Source: Fibrobacterota bacterium (GTDB lineage Bacteria > Fibrobacterota > Chitinivibrionia > Chitinivibrionales > Chitinispirillaceae). Taken from it: a stretch of DNA of 64,000 bases. How positions within the stretch are numbered: position 1 is the first letter of the stretch; the number at the start of each line of letters is the position of its first letter. Both the position numbers and the translations under genes were made by a program. This document shows, piece by piece, positions 53,886 through 63,762 of this stretch. The stretch covers positions 248,001 through 312,000 of the forward strand of contig JAEZKC010000059.1 in the NCBI GenBank assembly GCA_023436205.1. Reading direction: 5' to 3'. Below the pieces are notes generated by a model. The model was not told where the DNA came from and ran no database searches. It saw only the letters and a program-made list of their open reading frames with translations.

Positions 53886-54147
53886 GCTCCCAGCCCTGAA
53901 TAACGAACATGAAGAGCAAACCTTCTGGACTAAAGAAGACTCTACCATTTATATAGACTGGTCCAGAGCACAAACGGTAGTCATGCCTAATTTAAAACCC
54001 ACCTTAAAAAGCATTTCGCTGCGTCTGCCCGAACCTCTACTGGAGCGCATCAAATCAATTGCTGCTAAGCGAGATGTACCCTACCAGTCTCTAATAAAAA
54101 TGCTGTTGGCAGAAAAGGTAAACGAAATACTTCAGATCAAAGAGTAA
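53863..54147 (+). CDS. brnA: BrnA family antitoxin
   Basis: 94 aa. The C-terminal ribbon-helix-helix (SISLRLPEPLLERIKSIAAK then VPYQSLIKMLLAEKV) is the CopG/BrnA DNA-binding fold. The N-terminal 50 residues are the toxin-binding part, with WTKEDSTIYIDWSRA. BrnA both neutralises BrnT and represses the operon. It starts inside brnT (23 bp overlap), the usual toxin-first order for this system. Confidence 0.88.
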   Translation: MSTTKKNKLPALNNEHEEQTFWTKEDSTIYIDWSRAQTVVMPNLKPTLKSISLRLPEPLLERIKSIAAKRDVPYQSLIKMLLAEKVNEILQIKE

Positions 54148-54251
54148 TTCAAGCGTCGTTAGTTTCCTTATACGCTTGTCTTTAGTATGATAATAGTTTT
54201 ATTTTCGGCTATATAACCGCTGATCACTTCCCTTGATGAAAGTGTGTTTTC

Positions 54252-55493
54252 ATGCTGAAAAAAACTGTACTTTTAATACTTGCGCTCTGCATTTTTGTTA
54301 TGCCTCAGGATGATCTGAAGGGCAAATTGCTCAACTACGATTTCAATCGGGTAAAGATGTCAATTTCTGCTCGGAGTGTTTTGATTGACTTAATCAGAAA
54401 AAATGATTATGACAGTTTGATATTGGTCATTAACTACTGCGATTCTGTTAATTATCCGGATTCCTCCTGGCTAAATAAAAAGGAACGATTTCTTATTAAT
54501 TATTTACTTGAGGATACCACTTTTTTGCTGAATAAAAATGTATACTCAACATATCTCGGTTTATTCGACAGTCCTCCCTGGAATGATTATTATTTCTGTA
54601 ATCCTGTTTTCCAATTTGACCAGTCAGCTTCAGGAAGGTATCTTTCGCAGAAAATAAATTTTTTAAACGAAAATTTCTCAGCTTTCAGGTCCAATTTGCA
54701 TATCGAGGATTTGGGCTATATTCTTAAGCTGCTTGCAGATGAAAAACAAAAAATGAATAAGCGACAGTATCCTCAGCTAACCTATCTATGGGATTTTCTG
54801 AACATTGTCTTTTCATCCTCTAGGGAAGAACACATTATTAAAATGGCAGAGGATTATTTACAAAAATATTCTGAATCTGATTTCCGGGAACTTATCGCCT
54901 ACAATTTCATTAAAAAATATAAAAAATCAGAAAGTGGTGGGGCTATCAGTGCGACAGCCTACAAACATACATTTCTCCCGGATGAAAGTAAGCTCTGGCT
55001 TGATAACTATCCTGCGATCGGATTCAGCTTCGGATACATTCGCAACAACATTTCATACATGTTCAACATGTCTTTTTTAAAGGTGGAGACCAATTCTGCT
55101 CTTGTTTACGGTAGAGATACATTGTCAGACACTATCGGGATTAATCCAATAAACATGGAATTTTCTCTGGGATACGTCTGGGATCTTTGGAACAGCCTCT
55201 ACATTACTCCCGCAATCAGTTTCGATATCTTTTCCCCCGGCCCCAGTCCAGATGCCGGTAAGCCAGTGAAATTCAAGATTCCCACCATCTACGGAACAGG
55301 TCTCTCCCTTACAATTGATAAACGCCTCAAGGTAGAGGATGAAAGCTTTGCCGGTTACGTTGGCAGTTTAAGGTCGGGGATCACCTATAATGACTTTTCA
55401 AAGATTAAGGATGGATTGGGGAATTACCGATACTTTACCGAAGTGAGTTTTGGATGGAAAGGGTGGACTAGAAAACGGGATTATTCTTTTTAA
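54252..55493 (+). CDS. Secreted protein of unknown function with barrel-like C-terminus
   Basis: 413 aa, not recognised. A signal peptide is likely (MLKKTVLLILALCIFVMP). Residues about 25-240 are helical, charged and rich in Leu, Tyr, Asn and Lys. From about 250 the sequence turns to alternating aromatic strands (IGFSFGYIRNNISYMFNMSF, MEFSLGYVWDLWNSLYITPA, FTEVSFGWKGWTRKRDYSF) as in small outer-membrane barrels. The gene is clearly more AT-rich than its neighbours and lies next to a toxin-antitoxin pair, hinting at acquired DNA. No motif gives a function. Confidence 0.75.
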   Translation: MLKKTVLLILALCIFVMPQDDLKGKLLNYDFNRVKMSISARSVLIDLIRKNDYDSLILVINYCDSVNYPDSSWLNKKERFLINYLLEDTTFLLNKNVYSTYLGLFDSPPWNDYYFCNPVFQFDQSASGRYLSQKINFLNENFSAFRSNLHIEDLGYILKLLADEKQKMNKRQYPQLTYLWDFLNIVFSSSREEHIIKMAEDYLQKYSESDFRELIAYNFIKKYKKSESGGAISATAYKHTFLPDESKLWLDNYPAIGFSFGYIRNNISYMFNMSFLKVETNSALVYGRDTLSDTIGINPINMEFSLGYVWDLWNSLYITPAISFDIFSPGPSPDAGKPVKFKIPTIYGTGLSLTIDKRLKVEDESFAGYVGSLRSGITYNDFSKIKDGLGNYRYFTEVSFGWKGWTRKRDYSF

Positions 55494-55498
55494 AGTGG

Positions 55499-55526
55499 GT
55501 AGGACCACGAGAAACCGTGGTCCTAC
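55499..55526. terminator. Hairpin between convergent genes
   Basis: GTAGGACCACG (55499-55509), loop of 6, CGTGGTCCTAC (55516-55526): a perfect 11 bp stem between the unknown secreted protein and ispA. No strong T tract follows on either strand, so it may be a Rho-type or bidirectional terminator, or a short repeat element. Confidence 0.5.
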
Positions 55527-55530
55527 TCTG

Positions 55531-56403
55531 TCAGGAAATCCTCACTCTGATATATTCCGCAAGATCCTTGAGAATCTTACCATTCTCCCCTAAAAACGCT
55601 ATGTTGTTCCAGGCATTTTCAATCAGTTCCTGAGCGTACCGCTTGGACTCCGTCATACCAACCACGGCAGGGAAAGTGGCTTTACCCTTCTCCCGGTCGC
55701 TTCCGGCGTCTTTGCCCAGTGTTTCAGTAGTGCTTTCCTCATCTAGAATGTCATCAATCACCTGGAATGCAAGACCCACATTGTTCCCGTAGGATGTCAG
55801 TCGTTCCAGTGCCTGGCTGGAAGCGTTAGCAAGTAAGGCTCCGACTCTGATCGATGCCCGAATGAGAGCTGCAGTCTTATTGTTGTGAATATATTCCACC
55901 ACCGACTTGTCTACCGGTTTCCCCTCTGATTCGATATCCACCACTTGCCCCCCCAGCATTCCCCGGGTTCCCAGAGCCACTGCAATTTCACTTATAATCT
56001 CTGCCCTGCCGGTGGATGCCAGCACCTCGAAAGCCTGAATGCATAGCGCATCACCACCCAGAACTGCCAATGCCTCATTGAATGCTTTGTGGGCGGTGGG
56101 TTTACCTCTACGGAAATCATCATCATCCATACAGGGGAGGTCATCATGGATGAGAGAGAAGGTATGGAGCATCTCTATGGCCGCGGCAGCTTTAAGGGCG
56201 ATCTCATCGCCAAAGGTTCCACCACAGGCTTCGTAGGCGGCCATAACAAGGCATGGACGTACTCTCTTGCCACCAGCAAAGCTCGAGTAGCGCATTAACT
56301 TGTGGATAGAGTAGGGGTACTGGGTCTCTGGCGGTAGCACCCGGTCTAGCATTTCATCAGTTGCTTCACTTACTCTTTTAATGTACGCCTTAAGTTCATC
56401 CAT
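55531..56403 (-). CDS. ispA: Polyprenyl diphosphate synthase (farnesyl type)
   Basis: 290 aa prenyltransferase. First aspartate-rich motif LIHDDLPCMDDDDFRRGKPT, second FQVIDDILDEE; GGKRVRPCLVMAAYEACGG is the substrate lysine region. The form is the short-chain IspA type. It overlaps xseB by 8 bp, the usual xseB-ispA arrangement. It makes farnesyl diphosphate for quinones and undecaprenyl carrier. Confidence 0.95.
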   Translation of the reverse strand: MDELKAYIKRVSEATDEMLDRVLPPETQYPYSIHKLMRYSSFAGGKRVRPCLVMAAYEACGGTFGDEIALKAAAAIEMLHTFSLIHDDLPCMDDDDFRRGKPTAHKAFNEALAVLGGDALCIQAFEVLASTGRAEIISEIAVALGTRGMLGGQVVDIESEGKPVDKSVVEYIHNNKTAALIRASIRVGALLANASSQALERLTSYGNNVGLAFQVIDDILDEESTTETLGKDAGSDREKGKATFPAVVGMTESKRYAQELIENAWNNIAFLGENGKILKDLAEYIRVRIS

Positions 56404-56671
56404 TGATCTCTTCTCCGCCTATAAACGATTCCAGTGAAATGCCCAGAACTTCTGTTATAAACTCGCCATCTTCACCCTTGAGAAGTTCCTTGAGCTTCCC
56501 CTGGGCACTTTTGAGGTGAGTGTCGCAGTGACGCATTAAACGAATGCCATCTTCAAAGTGAAGGAGAGCCTTGTCAAGTGTAAGATCGTCCCTCTCAAGT
56601 TGCTCAATCACATTTTCAAGATCCGTCAGCGCTTCTTCGAAAGTTTTTATTTCGCTTTTCTTTGTCGCCAT
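56396..56671 (-). CDS. xseB: Exodeoxyribonuclease VII small subunit
   Basis: 91 aa, somewhat longer than the usual 75-80. TFEEALTDLENVIEQLERDDLTLDKALLHFEDGIRLMRHC is the standard XseB helix pair. It joins XseA to degrade single-stranded DNA. 106 bp lie between it and xseA. Confidence 0.94.
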   Translation of the reverse strand: MATKKSEIKTFEEALTDLENVIEQLERDDLTLDKALLHFEDGIRLMRHCDTHLKSAQGKLKELLKGEDGEFITEVLGISLESFIGGEEING

Positions 56672-56777
56672 CTATACCTGCCAATTGTGCCCTGAAGAGC
56701 ACGGTATTTAAAAGTAGTTAATAACTGTTTCGGATTCAACAATCAGGATATCTGGTGATTCTAAATTCCTGTTTTTA

Positions 56778-57998
56778 TCACTTGATTATTTCTGCTTTGG
56801 CTTCACCCCGTGCAAATCTTATTTGCACCACATCGCCAGTGTTCACCTCTTCTGAACTGCGAATAGCCTTCCCGTCCTTATCAAGCACCATACTGTAACC
56901 CCGATTGAGCACCGATAGGGGGCTGAGCGCCTGAAGACGAAACCCGGCGTGCTTAAAGCGATCGTTATAAGTACGGAACAGCCCTCTTAAGCTTCTGCAG
57001 CAGCGATCCCGCAGCTCATCATTGCTCTGAAATGCATCCTGGAAAAGTCGCAAGGGCCTGCGAATGGCCCGGGTGGACTTGACCCGCTCTACTCGGTTCT
57101 GCACGTCTGAAAAGTACCTGAAAAAATCATTGCCAAACCGTTCTGTCAAGGACTGGAAATATCTGAGGCTTTCGCGATTGTCAGATACGGCCATCTCTGC
57201 GGCCGCTGAAGGTGTTGCAGCTCTTACATCCGCCACGAAATCGGCGATAGTGAAGTCAATCTCATGTCCAACAGCGGAGATTATCGGGATTTCAGAATCG
57301 TAGATTGCCCTGGCCACCCCTTCATCATTGAATGCCCAGAGATCTTCAATGGAACCGCCACCCCGCCCCACAATCATCAGGTCAACTTGACCATAGCAGT
57401 TGAGGTCCCGGATAGCCCTGGCGATCTCCGCCGGAGCCTTATCGCCCTGCACCGATGTATCAACCAACAAAATATCTGTCTGTGGTGCCCTGGATGCTAC
57501 AACTCTTACAATATCTCTGATAGCTGCACCGGTTTTACTGGTAACCACACCGATTGTCCTCACAGAGCGGGGGAGAGGTACTTTGTGATCCGGATCAAAG
57601 AGCCCCTCTTTGAGCAGTTTTTCTTTGAGCTTTTCAAACGCGAGGTGGAGCGCCCCTTGGCCGGCGGGCATCATTTTGTGGATGTCAAGCTGGTAGTAGC
57701 CACCCTTCTGGTAAACTCGAATTGATCCTACACCCATAACTGCCATGCCGTCTTCAGGATCGAAGGTAAGCTGGGCAGCAGATGAACGCCACATCACCGC
57801 AGGGATCTGACTGTTTTCATCCTTCAGACGAAAATAACAGTGCCCGCTTGATGCCGGTTTCCAGTTGGAAATTTCCCCTTCAAGCCAAACCAGCGTGTTA
57901 CCGGTTTCCAGAATTTTGGCAATTCCGTTATTGATCTCACTTATAGTGTAAGGATATTCAGCTTCGTTGGGGGGTAAAAAAGCAAAATCAGAACTCAT
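56778..57998 (-). CDS. xseA: Exodeoxyribonuclease VII large subunit
   Basis: 406 aa. An N-terminal OB domain (LVWLEGEISNWKPASSGHCYF) and a catalytic domain with VGRGGGSIEDLWAFNDE and SAVGHEIDFTIADFVADVRAATPSAAAE. A coiled coil follows. It cuts single-stranded DNA from both ends with XseB. Its start overlaps the ymdB-like stop by 4 bp (ATGA). Confidence 0.97.
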   Translation of the reverse strand: MSSDFAFLPPNEAEYPYTISEINNGIAKILETGNTLVWLEGEISNWKPASSGHCYFRLKDENSQIPAVMWRSSAAQLTFDPEDGMAVMGVGSIRVYQKGGYYQLDIHKMMPAGQGALHLAFEKLKEKLLKEGLFDPDHKVPLPRSVRTIGVVTSKTGAAIRDIVRVVASRAPQTDILLVDTSVQGDKAPAEIARAIRDLNCYGQVDLMIVGRGGGSIEDLWAFNDEGVARAIYDSEIPIISAVGHEIDFTIADFVADVRAATPSAAAEMAVSDNRESLRYFQSLTERFGNDFFRYFSDVQNRVERVKSTRAIRRPLRLFQDAFQSNDELRDRCCRSLRGLFRTYNDRFKHAGFRLQALSPLSVLNRGYSMVLDKDGKAIRSSEEVNTGDVVQIRFARGEAKAEIIK

Positions 57999-58786
57999 TT
58001 AAAGACAACCCGCTCAAAAATCCGTGAAATTGAAACTGCGCGACCGGTCTCGTCATCTGTTTCCACAACGATTCCGTTTATCATGGGACTGTCTTCGGCC
58101 GGTTCATAGCGTACATAGGTTTGAAGAATGAATTTTTTCACCACACCTTCAGGTTTCATCCCAATAATAGAGGACTCTGGACCGGTCATCCCAACATCGG
58201 TGATAAACGCGGTTCCCCTTGGAAGAATCTTTTCATCTGCAGTCTGGACGTGGGTGTGGGTGCCAGCAACCGCGCTTACCAGTCCATCAAAATGCCAGGC
58301 AAGAGCTGCTTTTTCACTGGTGGCTTCAGCATGAAAATCCACAAAAATGGTGTGGGTTTCTTTTCGAAGTTCCTCGATGGCAGCCATACCGGTTCTGAAG
58401 GGATCATCGAGCGCTTCATGGATGAATGTTCGACCCATAAGATTCAAAACCCCGATTTTTCGACCATCTTCAAGTGTGAAAACGGTTGAACCATGACCTG
58501 GATTGCCGGGCGGGTAATTCAACGGTCGAAGTGATGTGGGTTCTGAAAAAAAAGAAAAATCGTTATCGGCTACGGCAAAAGAGTGATTTCCACCTGTTAC
58601 CACGTCCATGCCGTATTTACGCAATTTTTTGTAGAGATTCTTAGTAAGTCCACGTCCGCCGGCCGCATTTTCCCCGTTGCCGATGCAGACATCGATATGC
58701 TGCTCCTCAACAAGAGAGGAGAGCCTCTCTGCGAGCGCTCTCCTCCCTGAATTTCCGAAAATATCACCAATGAAAAGTATTCTCAT
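57995..58786 (-). CDS. ymdB: TIGR00282 metallophosphoesterase (YmdB-like)
   Basis: 263 aa calcineurin-like phosphoesterase. Metal motifs: FIGDIFGNSGRRAL, NGENAAGGRGL, GGNHSFA, DFHAEATSEK, GTHTHVQTADEKILP and TDVGMTGP. Bacillus YmdB is a cyclic nucleotide phosphodiesterase affecting mRNA and biofilm. It lies 2 bp after rny, as in Bacillus. Confidence 0.94.
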   Translation of the reverse strand: MRILFIGDIFGNSGRRALAERLSSLVEEQHIDVCIGNGENAAGGRGLTKNLYKKLRKYGMDVVTGGNHSFAVADNDFSFFSEPTSLRPLNYPPGNPGHGSTVFTLEDGRKIGVLNLMGRTFIHEALDDPFRTGMAAIEELRKETHTIFVDFHAEATSEKAALAWHFDGLVSAVAGTHTHVQTADEKILPRGTAFITDVGMTGPESSIIGMKPEGVVKKFILQTYVRYEPAEDSPMINGIVVETDDETGRAVSISRIFERVVFK

Positions 58787-58788
58787 GC

Positions 58789-60366
58789 TTATTTCGCGTA
58801 CTCTGTGAATCTGCTTTCGCGAATGATGGTAACCTTGATCTGTCCGGGATATTCCATCTCATCCTGAATCTTGAGGGAGATCTGGCCAGCCAGTTCCTGA
58901 GCCTGTGCATCGTTGATGACTTCCGGCTCCACCATGACTCTGATCTCACGTCCGGCCTGAATAACATAGGCCTTCTGCACGCCTCTGAAGGAATCAGCAA
59001 TCTCCTCCAGTTTTGTGAGTCGGTTGATGTAGTTGGACAATGTCTCGCGACGCACGCCCGGGCGGGTGCTGGAGATGGTGTCAGCAGCCTGTATAAGGAT
59101 CGGATACATGGAAATGGGCGGCACGTCTTCATGGTGAGCTGCAATGGCGTTGCAGATGATTTCATTTTCACCGTTTTTGGAAGCCAGATCGGCACCGAGT
59201 TCAGAGTGAGTTCCTTCTGTTTCACGGTCAATTGATTTACCGATATCGTGCAGGAGTCCGGCGCGGATGGCCACTTTGGGATCAAGGCCCAGCTCAGTTG
59301 CCATAAGTCCAGCCAGGATAGCCACTTCCTTACTGTGCTGAAGTACGTTCTGACCATAGGATGTACGATACTTGAGTCTTCCAAGCATCTCGACCATCTT
59401 GGGTTTGAGCGCGTGCACATCAAGTTCAAAGATAACCTCTTCGGCAGCTTCTTTCATAATTTTTTCAAGCTCTTTTTCGCTCTTCTTAATAAGCTCCTCA
59501 ATGCGTCCGGGATGGATTCTGCCGTCAGTGATAAGCTTTTCAAGGGCGAGTCTGGCCACTTCGCGGCGAATCGGATCGAAACCGGACAGAATAACCGCCT
59601 CGGGTGTATCGTCCACAATAACATCAATACCGGTGGCTTCTTCAAAGGAACGGATATTCCTGCCCTCACGACCAATGATTCTTCCCTTCATCTCATCGTT
59701 GGGGAGGTGAACAACGGAGACGGTAGATTCAACAGTGGTATCGGCGGCACAGCGCTGAATTGATTGAATAATAATCTCTTTGGCTTCTTTTTCGGCTTCA
59801 GCTTTGGCCTGATCTTTAATCTCCTTGATCATCTGGGCACACTCATAACGTACCTGTCCTTCAAGGTTTTCAAGCAGAAGTTTCTTGGCCTCTTCCTGGG
59901 TCATGTGGGAGATTTTCTCCAACTTTTCATTTTCCAGTCCGATGAGGCGAGAGAGTTCGTTGTCTTTGGTGCGCAGGGTCTTTTCTTTGGAATTCAGAAA
60001 ACTTTCGCGGGCGTTGAATTCTGTTTCTCTTTTGCCGATAAGGTCTTCGCGGCGCTTCAGATCAAGATCACCCTCCTTGATGCGCTGCTGTTCCTGGCGG
60101 ATTTGCTCTCTGGTTTTTGCTGCTTCCCGTTCGAAATCAGATTTTGCCTTGAACCATTCGTCCTTTGCTTCAAGAATCGCGGTCTTTTTCTGAATTTCGG
60201 CCTCGTTTTTGGCTTCTTTGAGGATTCTGTCGGCTTCTTTCTGAAGCTCTTCCTCGCGTTGACGTTTGTAGTTTCTGTCGGTGACTAGGCGCCAGAAGTA
60301 TCCGCCTGTGAAGCCAAGTGCGACACTGATCACACCGACTATTAAAATGATGTAGGGGAGTCCCAT
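58789..60366 (-). CDS. rny: Ribonuclease Y
   Basis: 525 aa endonuclease that starts mRNA decay. An N-terminal membrane anchor (1-25), a long charged coiled coil (about 30-200), a KH domain ([21 protein letters not shown]), and an HD domain ([21 protein letters not shown]). ATG 60366 has AGGAGG 7 bases upstream, so the open frame that runs on to 60468 is not part of the gene. Confidence 0.97.
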   Translation of the reverse strand: MGLPYIILIVGVISVALGFTGGYFWRLVTDRNYKRQREEELQKEADRILKEAKNEAEIQKKTAILEAKDEWFKAKSDFEREAAKTREQIRQEQQRIKEGDLDLKRREDLIGKRETEFNARESFLNSKEKTLRTKDNELSRLIGLENEKLEKISHMTQEEAKKLLLENLEGQVRYECAQMIKEIKDQAKAEAEKEAKEIIIQSIQRCAADTTVESTVSVVHLPNDEMKGRIIGREGRNIRSFEEATGIDVIVDDTPEAVILSGFDPIRREVARLALEKLITDGRIHPGRIEELIKKSEKELEKIMKEAAEEVIFELDVHALKPKMVEMLGRLKYRTSYGQNVLQHSKEVAILAGLMATELGLDPKVAIRAGLLHDIGKSIDRETEGTHSELGADLASKNGENEIICNAIAAHHEDVPPISMYPILIQAADTISSTRPGVRRETLSNYINRLTKLEEIADSFRGVQKAYVIQAGREIRVMVEPEVINDAQAQELAGQISLKIQDEMEYPGQIKVTIIRESRFTEYAK

Positions 60367-60502
60367 CAAAACCTCCTGAGATGGTTGAGCATAAGTTATT
60401 GTATATGAACAGCCAGCTTGCGGCCAGCCAGTTTGCCCTGCAAAAAAGAACATGCCTAAGAACAGCAAAAATGACTCTGAGAGTGCCTTAGAGCTTGATT
60501 GG

Positions 60503-60524
60503 CCACGATCAGATCGTGGTTTTT
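60503..60524 (+). terminator. Plus-strand hairpin plus T5 in zapA-rny gap
   Basis: CCACGAT (60503-60509), loop CAG, ATCGTGG (60513-60519), then TTTTT (60520-60524): an intrinsic-terminator shape on the + strand, where no annotated + gene precedes it. The gap (60367-60559) is 193 bp. Confidence 0.5.
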
Positions 60525-60559
60525 GGGAGAGTAAGTAGGCAGAGAATAGAATTAGAAGA

Positions 60560-60856
60560 TTATGCCTGTAAAATCGATTCCAGCTTTTGCGTGAGTATCT
60601 CGATTTTCTCCTGGCATTCCTTCAACTTCTTTATGTCCTCTTCGTGTTTCGCTTTGGTCTCGAAAAGTTCCCCCGCTATATTGAGTGCAGAGAGAACTGC
60701 GACTTTCATATTATCCCGTGATGCGGTTACTCCGTGAAGTTCCGCCATTTTGGAATTGACATACTGAGCAACCTTTTTGGTTGTTTCTGTATCTACATCT
60801 CCTTTAATGGAATATTCGACCCCAAAGATCACTACCCGAATACTCTCCGAGCTCAT
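60560..60856 (-). CDS. zapA: Cell division protein ZapA
   Basis: 98 aa. The N-terminal domain ([20 protein letters not shown], then [11 protein letters not shown]) and the coiled-coil C-terminus with [16 protein letters not shown] match ZapA, which crosslinks FtsZ filaments. It follows a ZapB-like coiled-coil gene by 28 bp. Confidence 0.93.
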   Translation of the reverse strand: MSSESIRVVIFGVEYSIKGDVDTETTKKVAQYVNSKMAELHGVTASRDNMKVAVLSALNIAGELFETKAKHEEDIKKLKECQEKIEILTQKLESILQA

Positions 60857-60884
60857 TTAGGTACCCCCGACCCGCTCTTTAAGG

Positions 60885-61148
60885 TTACTGCACAACTTCT
60901 AGTTTGGCGAGTAACCCCTGTATTCGTTCTGCCGCGGAATTAATTTTTTCCTGCGCGCCGTTTGCATCGGATTGCAGTGTATCAATCTGTGCCTGAAGGC
61001 TCTGATTCAACGCCTCCAGCTCTGAAATCCTGCTGCTTGCCTGCTCAGATGTCTGCTTGAGAATTGTATTCTGGTCTTTGTACTCCTCAAGAGTCATGAG
61101 AAGCATTTCAATTTTATCTTCCAACTGCGAAAGAAATTCAATAGACAA
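60885..61148 (-). CDS. ZapB-like coiled-coil protein
   Basis: 87 aa, almost one continuous coiled coil (FLSQLEDKIEMLLMTLEEYK, then LEALNQSLQAQIDTLQ). The short size and position just upstream of zapA fit ZapB, which links ZapA to the chromosome terminus. Sequence alone could be any coiled coil. AAAGGAG precedes the start. Confidence 0.75.
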   Translation of the reverse strand: MSIEFLSQLEDKIEMLLMTLEEYKDQNTILKQTSEQASSRISELEALNQSLQAQIDTLQSDANGAQEKINSAAERIQGLLAKLEVVQ

Positions 61149-61209
61149 AATAGGCTCCTTTATTAAATCTATGTTAATGCCGGAAGGGTCCAGCTTTTCT
61201 TATATAAAG

Positions 61210-61238
61210 AATATATACTAATTGTCGTCATTTGACAA
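61210..61238 (-). promoter_or_regulatory. Sigma-70-type promoter for zapB-like/zapA genes
   Basis: On the - strand TTGTCA (61238-61233), a 17 bp spacer, then TATATT (61215-61210). The -35 box is part of an inverted repeat ATTGTC...GACAAT that could be an operator. Confidence 0.65.
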
Positions 61239-61295
61239 TATTGACCTGCAGGTAACTTGTAAAAATTACCGGATTACTCACTTTTTGACCTAATA

Positions 61296-63695
61296 TCAGC
61301 TTCTCAGTACCGCCTGATGCTTTTTTTCCATGGTAGCGATGATCTGACTGCATATCTCTTCCACATCTTTTTCGCTCAGGGTTTTCTCAGAGGATCTGAA
61401 CTCAACGGAGAAGGTGACACTTTTTCTTCCCTCTCCCAGTTTTTCACCTCGGAAAACATCAAATGGATAGACGTTCTGTACCAGTGGTGAAAGGGAGGAG
61501 ATTTCTGCCTTCACCGTATCACTTGAGAGTTCTTCCGGCATAACGAAGCTGAAATCGCGCTCGAGTGCTGGAAATTTTGGCAATGATTTGTAACTCGGAA
61601 GCGGTTTCGGTGTCTTTAGCCACTGAGTAAGGTCTATTTCCGCATAGTAAACAGCACTCTTGATGTCGAAATATTTGCAGACCTCATCTGTGATCCGTCC
61701 TATGGTGCCACAGATCTGTGATGCGCCGCTCAGCGAAGCTGATTCGAAAGTGTAGAGCGGTGCCGGTGATTCCAGCTTGCTGAAATTGAACTGGCCAAGC
61801 CTGCAGTGTGCGGCAAAAGCCTCCAGAACCCCTTTGAGGACGAAAAAGTCGCTTTGAAGAGGGGTACTGTTCCAAGCTTTTTTAAGATAATCACCCTCTA
61901 TTACCACTGCCAGAATATCTCTTTCAACCGCAAGTCCAGTCTTTGTATCGGGCTCGAATACTTTGCCCAGCTCGAAAAACCGGTTATTGTCGTTTCTGCG
62001 ATTCAGATTGTATGCAACAGTCTGCAGCAGATTTCCGGCGAGAGTCGTGCGCAATAATGCCATATCCGGGTTGAGCGGATTAAGGAGCTTGACAGCACTG
62101 GCAGTAGGGGTGAGCAAACTGCAGATGGCTTCGGATGTCATGCTGTTAGTTACTATTTCGTTAAACCCGAAGTATGCCAGGGCGAATCGGGCATTGTCCC
62201 TGTTGATTTCCCAAACCGAAGGCTGCTTAAGAAGCGAAACGGGTGCACATTCTGCGGTGGGGATATTGTCGTAACCATAAAGACGGCCGACTTCCTCAAC
62301 CAAGTCTATTTCTTCTGTGATGTCATGTCGGTATAATGGTACTGTGCATTCCATTTCATCATCAGACAGTACCTTGCAATCCATCCCCAGTGAACTTAAG
62401 GAAGCGGTGATCTGATCCAGGGAAAATTCAACCCCCAGTATTCGTTTACACCTTGAAGGTCGCAGCGCTATCTTCTTTTTCGAGAAGGGTTTAGGGTAGA
62501 TGTCGATTCTACCGGCATACACTGTGCCCCCGGCTATTTCACGAATAAGTTCTGCAGCAGTATCAAGTGCGTCTTCAAGGCCTTGGGCAGGATCAACCCC
62601 GCGTTCAAAGCGGTATGAAGAATCTGTCGACAATCCTAAGCGCTTTGAGGTCTTGCGGACCCCTATCTGCTCGAAAAATGCACATTCAAGGAATACGTCT
62701 TTAGTGTTTTCGGTAATTTCCGATCCTGCACCACCCATAATACCAGCCAGAGCTACCGGGCGTTTACCATCACAGATCAGCAGGTCTTCGGGCAGAAGTT
62801 TTCTTTCTACATTATCTAAGGTGCTAAAGCTGTTTGTATTCTGGCTGCCTGCGGTCCGAACGATGATTTTATGCTCTTCAATGGAGTTATAATCAAATGC
62901 GTGCATCGGTTGACCATACTGCAGAAGAATGTAATTGGTCACATCAACCACATTATTAATAGGCCTGAGTCCGGCAAGAGTAAGCCGTCTTGCCATCCAT
63001 TCCGGTGATGGTGCTATTGTTACACCTCGAACCAGGCGTCCCATATAGCGGGGATTGCGATCAGGAGCTTCCACTTCAACGGAAATGGCGGAAGCAATTG
63101 GAAGGTTCTCACTTTCCTGTGGACGTTTTGCCACAGGTTTCATGGGCAATCCGAATCTGGCACACACTTCTCTGGCCACACCCAGTACACTGAGGCAATC
63201 ACCTCTGTCGGGAGTAATTTCAATTTCTATGACAGCATCATCGGGAAAGTATTCAGAAAGATCTGAACCAGCTTTGAAATGTGACGGTAACGAAATAATG
63301 CCACTATGATCGTTGGACATCCCAAGTTCCTGTTCAGAGCAGAGCATTCCCCGTGACTCAACCCCTCGAATTTTTGTTTTCTTGATGGTGAAATCTTTGG
63401 AAAACACAGTACCCTCGGTGGCCAAGGCGGCTGACATACCGGAAGTTACATTGGGAGCACCACAGACAATCTGAAGCGTTTCGCCCATTCCGGCATCCAC
63501 CTGACAGAGCGAAAGTTTATCGGCATTGGGATGCTTTTCAACTGAAAGCACCTTTGCTACCTTAACTCCTTTGGGGATACGGAAATAGGTGACTGTGGCC
63601 ACCTCAATTCCTGCGCTGGTCAGGGCATCTGCCACTTCCTGAGCGGGAATGTCGATATCAATGAAGTCCTTAAGCCAACTATAGACGATTTTCAT
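61296..63695 (-). CDS. pheT: Phenylalanyl-tRNA synthetase beta subunit
   Basis: 799 aa. N-terminal tRNA-binding OB domain (VAKVLSVEKHPNADKLSLCQVDAG), B3/B4 editing part (NPRYMGRLVRGV, NNVVDVTNYILLQYGQPMHAFD), B5 (GMDCKV...LYRHDITEEIDLVEEVGRLYG), and the C-terminal anticodon-binding fold (RDFSFVMPEELSS). It works with PheS in the next gene upstream. Start ATG 63695. Confidence 0.97.
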   Translation of the reverse strand: MKIVYSWLKDFIDIDIPAQEVADALTSAGIEVATVTYFRIPKGVKVAKVLSVEKHPNADKLSLCQVDAGMGETLQIVCGAPNVTSGMSAALATEGTVFSKDFTIKKTKIRGVESRGMLCSEQELGMSNDHSGIISLPSHFKAGSDLSEYFPDDAVIEIEITPDRGDCLSVLGVAREVCARFGLPMKPVAKRPQESENLPIASAISVEVEAPDRNPRYMGRLVRGVTIAPSPEWMARRLTLAGLRPINNVVDVTNYILLQYGQPMHAFDYNSIEEHKIIVRTAGSQNTNSFSTLDNVERKLLPEDLLICDGKRPVALAGIMGGAGSEITENTKDVFLECAFFEQIGVRKTSKRLGLSTDSSYRFERGVDPAQGLEDALDTAAELIREIAGGTVYAGRIDIYPKPFSKKKIALRPSRCKRILGVEFSLDQITASLSSLGMDCKVLSDDEMECTVPLYRHDITEEIDLVEEVGRLYGYDNIPTAECAPVSLLKQPSVWEINRDNARFALAYFGFNEIVTNSMTSEAICSLLTPTASAVKLLNPLNPDMALLRTTLAGNLLQTVAYNLNRRNDNNRFFELGKVFEPDTKTGLAVERDILAVVIEGDYLKKAWNSTPLQSDFFVLKGVLEAFAAHCRLGQFNFSKLESPAPLYTFESASLSGASQICGTIGRITDEVCKYFDIKSAVYYAEIDLTQWLKTPKPLPSYKSLPKFPALERDFSFVMPEELSSDTVKAEISSLSPLVQNVYPFDVFRGEKLGEGRKSVTFSVEFRSSEKTLSEKDVEEICSQIIATMEKKHQAVLRS

Positions 63696-63762
63696 GACTG
63701 GTTAACCTTGTATTAGTAATGATCTTTATTCTAAACGCAAATCAGCCTCGAACAGAATGATT

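Noticed and set aside
60367..60468. N-terminal extension of RNase Y
   Set aside because: A strong AGGAGG site and the membrane anchor place the start at 60366; the upstream frame shows no conserved features.
60367..60559. 6S RNA downstream of zapA
   Set aside because: The size of the gap fits, but I could not find the long closing stem and central bubble on the - strand.
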